This document shows, piece by piece, positions 7,300-13,421 of a DNA stretch of 13,421 nt (position 1 is its first letter; each line of letters begins with the position of its first letter). The DNA is taken from assembly GCA_036244855.1 (NCBI GenBank), contig BQKZ01012813.1, positions 1 to 13,421 on the forward strand, given 5' to 3'. The notes beneath the pieces were generated by a model. The model worked only from the letters and a program-made list of their open reading frames with translations. It did no database searches and was not told the DNA's origin. Origin of the DNA: Temnopleurus reevesii. Lineage: Eukaryota; Echinodermata; Echinoidea; Temnopleuroida; Temnopleuridae. The translations under genes and the position numbers were made by a program.

Positions 7300-7546
7300 C
7301 AATCATCATCATCTTCATCATCATCATCATCTTCATCATTATCATCACCACCATCATCATCATCATCTTCATCATCATCATCATCTTCATCATTATCATC
7401 ATGACGATCATTACTATCATCATCATCATCCTCATCTTCATCATCATCATCATCTTCATCATTATCATCATGACGATCATTACTATCATCATCATCATCC
7501 TCATCATCATCATCAACAATACCATCATAATTCTATCATCATCATC

Positions 7547-7578
<32 letters not shown>

Positions 7579-7600
7579 CATCATCAACAACATTTATTAT
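7031..7600 (+). repeat. Compound (ATC)n satellite with higher-order units
   Basis: About 570 bases are built from ATC with interspersed ATT, TTC, ACC and ACT variants. The variants are themselves periodic. TCATTACTAT starts at 7061, 7106 and 7151, giving a 45-bp unit, and GACGATCATTACTATC recurs at 7403 and 7472, giving a 69-bp unit. The long translated Ile, Ser or Met runs are products of the repeat and not genes. Confidence 0.95.
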
Positions 7601-8040
7601 TATAACATTATCTTCAAAATGAATTGTGCAAACATTGAAATGTTAAACAAAAAATACTAATGATTAAGTCATCATAACATCAAATGTGTTTCAAGATAAT
7701 TGTTTATATTTTTTGCCATCTCACAAGGTCACAAAATTTTACACTCAAATATTATCCTCATTTTCACAATATAAAAAAGGCATACTACAAAATTTCTGTA
7801 GAGATAGATTTGCAGAAGCATATGAGATCTTTTCCAGAAATAGAAATACATGTAGGTTATGCATTTCAAAATTAGACATCTTGGATCCACATATCTGGAA
7901 AATGAATTCGGTATAAAAACTAAAAAAGACAAGTTTTTACCTTTCGTCTTTCATATTGATCAAATTTATCGATTGTTGCACTTATATAATTTTTCATCTG
8001 AAAATAAACATTTATTAAACAGAGTGTTAAATGCAGAGCA
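7601..8040. other. Unassigned AT-rich sequence
   Basis: Several overlapping short frames occur on both strands at 7684-7930, but none shows a family signature or splice context. I see no clear repeat boundaries here. Confidence 0.45.
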
Positions 8041-8424
8041 GACTGGGTTTGCTCCAAAAAAATTGTTTTTGTGTAAATCTGAAAAATTGAGATGAACAGA
8101 CAGACAAAATATTTGAAGAAAATTGGATCAAAAGTAAGAAAGCTATGACTATTTGAATGGTAGTAAATTATGGATTAAAACCTTTATGCTGTATGCAAAT
8201 TGGCAACTTTTGTTCACGTGTTGATGTATGTCATGCACTTATGGCATATGTCCCAATACGCAACAAAAAAATTGCCAACTTGCATGAAAAATAATTGATA
8301 AAATAGATTTTTGAATGTCATGTGAATGCTCAAACATTTCTAATCCAATGTGCTTCAAAGTTATTAATTTTTTGTCTGATTTTCTGCATTTTATCAAAAA
8401 ATAATTTCTTTGGGGCAGACCAAA
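8041..8424. mobile_element. Old inverted-repeat element F (about 384 bp)
   Basis: The left TGGGTTTGCTCCAAAAAAAT and the reverse of the right end, TGGTCTGCCCCAAAGAAAT, align with several mismatches. The similarity runs roughly 40 bases inward and returns at GAAGAAAATTGGATCAAAAG on the left versus CTAATCCAATGTGCTTC on the right. The interior phrase AAATTGGCAACTT recurs in reverse near 8269. No intact target duplication remains. The internal TTGGATCAAAAGTAAGAAAG block is related to those of elements B and E. Confidence 0.5.
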
Positions 8425-9542
8425 TATTTTAGTAAAAAGAAAATAAATACATTCATTGCTTATTTGAGTTAATTGTTGTGATATTGATGTCCAGGGTTAC
8501 TATGGTGATATGTAGTAAACAAAGATGAATCAATTCCTTGGATACCATTATCAAACTTTATGTGTTTACTTGCCACCCTATTGTGCAGTAAAGGGGCAAA
8601 GGTCTTGTACACATTGTTTGAATAACAAATGTTTAACCTTGTTTTAGCTAGTTGTACATGCTGTTTTAGATAAACTGAGAGATTTTAAGAATAATCGTTA
8701 TGATAAAAAGTTTTCCCATCAAAATTATAAAACTAGAATTGTAATAAATAGCAAATATTAGCTTTTGAATGTGAAATAGTATTGGAACATTTTGTTTAGA
8801 ACAAATGTTGAGTTTTGAAATTCATCGTTTGAAAGTTATCATACAAACTATTTGAACAATAACAGTTAAAACGTCATACAGAGAATTGTACATGTATTTT
8901 TAGGTAAACTTTGCAATTGTTTGAATAATTTTAATTATGAAGCATCTTTTTAAACAGAAAATCATTAGATAAAGTTAGAGTGTTTGAGCAAGATATCAGC
9001 TGCTTAGTGTAAAATATTTGATATTTTACATTTTTAAAATTTTAAGATGCAAATTTATTATTCTGTGTTAAAAAAAATACAAATGTGAACTCAAGATATC
9101 TCATGCCCCAGGGTACACTTGTACTTTGAGGTCTACCTGGAAAATGTAAAAATTACAATTTCTCTGATGATAATGAAAGCAAGAAAGTTTTCAAATTGAA
9201 AAAATTAAAAGCCAAAATGAAATAGCAATTCAATTAAACTGCTTGGAACATTGGAACCAAAAATATTTTTTTCACCGTAATGTGGTATGACTTTCACCTT
9301 ACATTGAATTAATTTCTAAGATTTCAGAACAATAATTTTGGGGGGTGAAATTCTAAACATTTAGAAGTGAATGCCATATTTGTTTTTTACTTGTACAATT
9401 TACTGTGATATCTTTATTCCCTATTGTCATCTAGCATGAAAGGTATTCCGTATTCATAGATTTCTTGAAATAATTTCAAAATGGCTAACAAAATAAAACA
9501 AGTAACATGTTATGAGTACCTGTATTGCAGCCGAGTTCTGGT
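8425..9542. other. AT-rich sequence without supported genes
   Basis: About 1.1 kb with no long open frame, no convincing exon and no element with clear borders. A perfect 10-bp stem with a 3-base loop (TGTAAAATAT, TTG, ATATTTTACA) lies at 9008-9030; in such AT-rich DNA it is probably chance. Confidence 0.5.
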
Positions 9543-10102
9543 TTAAAGAAGAGTCTTCCCAAAAATTATATTTATTCAAAAGGAGCAGAAAAATTAGGTG
9601 AACAGAACAAAACAAGTTTGAGAAAAATTGGACAACTCATAAGAAAGTTATGAATGTATATATATTTTATAGACAAATTGGCAACTGATGATGTCGTACA
9701 CGATCGACCAATTATTATATTCATATCAATGGTATAAAATGTTACTTTTTTCCCAAAATATGATTTCCTCAAAACTATATCTACAGCATATCTTCATAAT
9801 ATGTATTTAGATCTGCCATTTCTATGTTTCAATTAAAAAACAATTTTGTGTCTTTCTGTAGAAATTATGAGTTTTGTACCATAAATATAAACAAAGTGAT
9901 GGTTAATAGTAAACCCATGACATGGAATTGGCAACATGTTGGAAAATTTTCACTGATTTGCCCATTTTTTTTTCAAGTCATGAAAAATTCATAACTTTTT
10001 TTATTACTTGTGTGATTTTCTTCAAACTTCTGTTCTACTCACTAAATTTTTCTGCTCCTTTTAAGCTTGCAAAATATTATTTTGGGGAAGACTCTTCTTT
10101 TA
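9543..10102. mobile_element. TTAA-type inverted-repeat element E (560 bp)
   Basis: The left end TTAAAGAAGAGTCTTCCC (9543) is the inverted copy of the right end GGGGAAGACTCTTCT followed by TTTA (to 10102). The match runs inward through AAAGGAGCAGAAAAATT, the GAACAGAAC-like block and AAGTTATGAAT, over 100 bp in all. The left border is TTAA and the right is TTTA, one substitution from it. It has no coding capacity; the frames at 9572-9772 and 9922-10224 are products of the arms. Its right border sits about 11 bases from the stop codon of the minus-strand gene. Confidence 0.75.
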
Positions 10103-10106
10103 GAAC

Positions 10107-10112
10107 TTTATT
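10107..10112 (-). other. AATAAA polyadenylation signal of the minus-strand gene
   Basis: On the minus strand AATAAA begins at the base directly after the TGA stop of the 418-codon frame. If used, cleavage some 10-30 bases on would fall inside element E, giving an extremely short 3' UTR. The motif is exact; its use is inferred. Confidence 0.5.
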
Positions 10113-11369
10113 TCATGGAATTGCCTCAGCCACTTTTTGTGGCATTGGTATTGATGGATTCCCAAGTGACATGGAACGTTTCCTTCTAAATTTTGTTGAT
10201 GCTGGAGATGCCGTCGGCATTTGACTTGGTCTAACTGGTGTCAATTTTGCTTCAGTCGGCCCGTTATTGGTCCTATGCACTACAGGGAAACGCGAATTCA
10301 TTGCACTCAAGACATGGAATTTCATTTCTGGGTGTTCTGGCTTCTGTGTTGCTGGGGGCTGGGCGCTGTTGACGAAGCGATGATGATGAGGGGGATGTGA
10401 CATTGCCGTGATTTTGGTTTGCGTGGCTCTCCTCTCGAGTCTCTTTGGGATGGCACCGTGATCTGAGGAGGTCTGACTGAGGTTGCTACCGAAGGATTCC
10501 CTTCTGCTGAGTTGCCTTTCAGTTTTGGAGCCATTTTGTCCACTTTGTCCAGCTGTGCTAGGTTTACTGTCTCTGTGCTTTGCAAGATTCTCACTGCCCC
10601 TTCGCTGTACCCTTCCCCGACTTCGGACGCTGCTTGTGTGTGCTTGCCTCTGGCGATCCTTCTCCATTTGGCCAAAGTCGTAGAGATCCATCTGAGGAAA
10701 GAATCCCTGATAGGCGCTGTCGGTGATGTTCAACCGCCGCAGTCTCCTCTTCAGCATGATGTCTTCGAGGTCCTCCTGCTCTGCTTCGGCGTCCTTCAGA
10801 TCATCATAGTCATCACCCATTAGTTCCTTCTCAATAGCGATGGCTTCCTGATGCTTCCGATGCTCCTCAATCATCAGGTCGAACTTGAGGACATCGCGCT
10901 CCTGATCCTTCGCCATCTGATCCCGTTCATTGTAAACTTTCCTGCTAGGGATGTAGTCGTAATAAGACAGAAGCCGTTTTTCTCTGGGCTTGTTCTGCTT
11001 GAGGATTGGTTCAGTGTGGCTCAGGAGTGACTGGTAAGCTCGGGACACCACAGGATCCGGCAACTGATTTGACCCTGCGACCAGGTACTTCAGATGATCC
11101 TTGTCCCATCCCATCATGTCTGGACAACTAGCCCTTCGCAGGAATCGACCTCGACGAGATCCACTAGTCCTAGAAGAGTTCACCGATGTCCAACCATCTG
11201 CATCACTTTCATCCTCACCTCTCGCTCTCGATGTCTTCCCAATCGGAGGCAAAGGCGTATCAAATGCAAACTCAATCGTCGTATCCGAATCGCTGATCAC
11301 CGAACCAAACTCCGACTCTGCTCCCAATGAGTCTACCTCTTCCTCGCTCTCCTCTTTTATAACAGCCAT
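10113..11369 (-). CDS. Uncharacterised charged, largely disordered 418-residue protein
   Basis: I do not recognise the family. The 418-codon frame is by far the longest in the window and is not explained by any repeat. The ATG has a good context (A at -3, G at +4), and an in-frame TGA lies 14 codons upstream on the genomic strand. Residues 1-70 are acidic and Ser-rich (EESEEEVDSLG). Residues 75-150 look most family-like: FLRRASCPDMMGWDKDHLKY, then YQSLLSHTEPIL and LLSYYDYIPSRKVYNERD. Residues 148-212 are a probable long charged helix with an acidic patch (DDYDDLKDAEAEQEDLED) followed by KRRLRRL. The tail is basic, Ser/Gln/Pro-rich and apparently disordered, with a His run near 327-330. Basophilic kinase sites of the R-R-x-S/T type occur at S81, S259, S292 and T316, with a further RKRS at S399. 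No signal peptide or membrane segment is visible, so it is probably cytosolic or nuclear. Confidence 0.75.
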   Translation of the reverse strand: MAVIKEESEEEVDSLGAESEFGSVISDSDTTIEFAFDTPLPPIGKTSRARGEDESDADGWTSVNSSRTSGSRRGRFLRRASCPDMMGWDKDHLKYLVAGSNQLPDPVVSRAYQSLLSHTEPILKQNKPREKRLLSYYDYIPSRKVYNERDQMAKDQERDVLKFDLMIEEHRKHQEAIAIEKELMGDDYDDLKDAEAEQEDLEDIMLKRRLRRLNITDSAYQGFFPQMDLYDFGQMEKDRQRQAHTSSVRSRGRVQRRGSENLAKHRDSKPSTAGQSGQNGSKTERQLSRRESFGSNLSQTSSDHGAIPKRLERRATQTKITAMSHPPHHHRFVNSAQPPATQKPEHPEMKFHVLSAMNSRFPVVHRTNNGPTEAKLTPVRPSQMPTASPASTKFRRKRSMSLGNPSIPMPQKVAEAIP

Positions 11370-12994
11370 TTCTGGTTTCTTATCAGGCTTTTGTTGACTT
11401 AAGAAGGGTCATTTAGTTTACTTCAAGTGTAGCAATCATGTCCAATCTTAGATAAACGCAAACATATTAAAGATAACATTCCACCTTTTTTCTCTCAAAT
11501 ACCGAATTCTGGCACTCCTAATGACATCAAAGTCTAGTCCGTTGCTGGAGCATATCACGCTTCAAAATACTATTATTGTGTTCATCCACAAACATATATG
11601 TTAATAATCTTCTTCATAAAGTAGATCTTTCTCCATTGTTTCATCAAACATTTTGCTGTACTTGAGTTTGAATTATGCATTTATCTCCATTTGGCACAGA
11701 TAATCCAACCGAATTGAACAGCGATCTGTTTCTCTCCCAAAAACATTCCAAATATGTGTATTAAACTCCAATGATAGTTAGTCATTCCAATTCACCTCTT
11801 CTTGAATTTCTTTTTGATAAGTCTTGTAGTAGTTCATTTTATGTTCATTCTCGCAGAAAAATGTTCAAAATCATCCAAATAAGTCAATCTCCCGATTTAT
11901 CCATTGGGTGCATTGCTTAAGCAATTATTGTTCTCTTGAAAACGGGAAGATTCCATTAGAGATATTCCATACATCACTTGTGTATGTAATTAATCAAACA
12001 TTTCAGATTGATTCATTTAGTCTATTAGTTCAAGTGTTCTCTGACAGTACGTTGAATAGTTTCGGACAGTAGAAAGTTTTAAAACAAGAATCACACTCCC
12101 AATTAGACTCGATGATACGAACCTTGCTGTTATGCAAAATCAATCATCTTGGTAGAAAAGTACCGTCACACACAAACAGAATTTATTACTTCCGAACTGT
12201 TATCTTTTTATAGCTCGTTGTTTACACGAATGTTACCTTTCCAAAACAAACGCTGAAACATTTTCAGGTGATCAGGATGCAAAGATGAGTGTGATTTATG
12301 ATGGTCATGGTCTTTTCCCTCCAATCTTTATCAAATCTTGTTTTAACGATGTTGATGTCTGGAGGTTTATGTCTCTGTATTTTCGAGGTGTGGTCCTCAC
12401 AAGCTGCAAATAAAATGGAAAAAATATATTATCTTAATGATTGGTATTATAGGAGAGCAACCCAAATTTATGACAAGTAAATAAGTCATTATAAACAAAT
12501 TTTTGTCAAAATCTTCCTGACAAGTCATGAAATCCCATGTAAACAAGTTTTCAGAATGATGAAAATTGATAATAGAAACTGTACTTACAAATTAGTACAT
12601 GTGTACGTTATAAAGGTTTAAACTTCTGAAAGTTTATTGTTTCAAAAGTAGGTTGAAGTTATTCAATCACTCTATCTTTTTTTAAAGAAACATTGACATA
12701 TATTTTATTTGATTTTTAATTTTTTTCTTCAATATGCAATAATAGGAATACCACAAAATAACATTGAAACATAGATTAGACAATGAGTCACAAAAAATCA
12801 AACAGAATTTTAAGAAAAGTATTGCAGAATAAGCAAAACAAAATGAAAATTAAACCCAAATAATTGAATAATGCTACTTCTCTGTCCTATAACTTTTGAA
12901 TCTATGTTCTTCTCTAAGTAATAAGAAAACCAACACAGTGGTATCACAACCAATAAAGACGAAATACAATAACAGAATTAAATAATGAACTTAC
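11370..12994. other. AT-rich upstream region or first intron of the minus-strand gene
   Basis: No supported coding exon is present. Reading the minus strand, a plausible acceptor with CTAAAT branch-like sequence and CCCTTCTTAAG lies about 31 bases before the start codon, AG at 11401-11400. Strong minus-strand donors occur at 12994-12993 (TTG then GTAAGT) and near 12585 (TTT then GTAAGTAC). The region is therefore best read as a 5' UTR intron, but no spliced transcript can be proved from sequence alone. The short plus-strand frame at 12298-12480 shows no family signature. Confidence 0.4.
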
Positions 12995-13020
12995 CAACGA
13001 TTAATCAAATACCGATCAAC

Positions 13021-13421
13021 ACCTGCAGCTGTAACCCTGACAAATCTTCACTACCTGTCGCCTTAAGAAGCGCAAGGAAATGTTGAGATTACAAATCCCA
13101 CTCCAGCTTTGTCCTAATCCCCTCCTCCGGATTTTCAATTGTCGCCAGGGTGCGAGCCAGGAGGGAATAAACAGATGGGAAAGGGGGCTATTATTCCTCG
13201 GCCCATTCCGACCATTTCAATGGTTATAACGAACCCGTCTTGTCTGCACGATTGTATGCCCGGACAAACAAATCACGGCGCCGTGACAAAGGGTTAGGTG
13301 AAAGTTTTTCGGCTGAGTGGGCAGATCGAGAGGCCTCGGGCAGTGATTTTACAGTTATAAGCGATGCTAAGTTTTTCAAAAACCAATAGCCTTGTGGCTC
13401 TATTTTTTTCTTTGACACCTT
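13021..13421 (-). promoter_or_regulatory. CpG-rich block, candidate promoter or first exon
   Basis: The last 400 bases hold many CpGs and are visibly more GC-rich than the preceding 1.6 kb. They contain a perfect 14-bp palindrome at 13273-13286. On the minus strand the block leads directly to the strong GTAAGT donor at 12994-12993, as a 5' exon of the 418-residue gene would. Alternatives are an unrelated gene continuing beyond the window or a GC-rich repeat. A minus-strand frame at 13418-13224 is open but shows no family signature. Confidence 0.3.

Noticed and set aside
7031..7600. Possible CRISPR-like array
   Set aside because: The repeats are triplet-based with no spacer structure, and the genome is eukaryotic.
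7015..7622. Long frames giving Ile-, Ser- or Met-rich proteins on both strands
   Set aside because: They are translations of the ATC satellite; every frame of such a triplet repeat stays open.
9008..9030. Perfect AT stem-loop as a regulatory RNA or terminator
   Set aside because: AT-only stems of this size are expected by chance in this DNA and there is no nearby transcript end.
6000..9540. Acceptor-like sites near 6027, 6827, 8589 and 9530 as the next PGAP1 exon
   Set aside because: In the required phase 0, the first three run into a stop at once or within eight codons, and the last opens into transposon sequence; none gives PGAP1-like residues.
9572..10224. Two frames with similar Cys- and Phe-rich sequence
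   Set aside because: They are chance frames in the two inverted arms of element E, which explains their resemblance.
10322..11397. Several frames of 66-117 residues on both strands
   Set aside because: They are shadow frames of the 418-residue gene.
12240..12270. Acceptor-like TTTTCAG at about 12267 as a PGAP1 exon
   Set aside because: Phase 0 reaches a stop after six codons with no PGAP1 similarity.
13224..13418. 64-residue minus-strand frame
   Set aside because: Open and in a CpG-rich block, but without any family signature, so it is not called as coding.

Overview
The window looks like nuclear DNA from a marine deuterostome invertebrate, most likely an echinoderm such as a sea urchin. 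It is AT-rich, with short exons joined by GT-AG introns, long ATC/GAT microsatellites, LINE tails ending in TATATAA plus an AT-rich triplet tail, and many short inverted-repeat transposons. The phylum is an inference from repeat style; nothing in the window proves it.

Plus strand, 1198-5932: four consecutive exons (1198-1342, 2427-2502, 3078-3212, 5721-5932) join in a consistent phase and encode about 189 residues of the lumenal middle part of PGAP1, the ER GPI-inositol deacylase. The lipase domain lies upstream and the C-terminal membrane domain downstream, both outside the window. The third coding exon has been copied twice just behind itself. Copy 2 (about 3285-3378) is dead. Copy 3 (3408-3518) is open, keeps the phase, has a good donor and differs from copy 1 mostly at silent sites. 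It is a candidate alternative or mutually exclusive PGAP1 exon and the most interesting coding observation here.

Minus strand, 11369-10113: one uninterrupted 418-codon reading frame encodes a charged, apparently largely disordered protein that I do not recognise. AATAAA directly follows its stop. No further PGAP1 exon was found downstream, so this gene may lie nested, in antisense, inside a PGAP1 intron. A CpG-rich block at 13021-13421 with a strong minus-strand splice donor at 12994-12993 may hold its first exon or promoter.

Mobile DNA fills most of the rest. At least five inverted-repeat elements are bounded by TTAA or a one-base variant of it (1862-2103, 3593-4193, 4503-5019, 5016-5547, 9543-10102). 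Two of them share a single TTAA. Others are a CAGGG-ended element with a 6-bp target duplication (1382-1728), an older inverted-repeat element (8041-8424) and a short palindromic repeat (6268-6420). The left edge has a decayed LINE on the minus strand facing a plus-strand element with a similar 3' tail. A compound ATC satellite with 45-bp and 69-bp higher-order units lies at 7031-7600. I found no bacterial-type system, CRISPR array, tRNA or rRNA gene.
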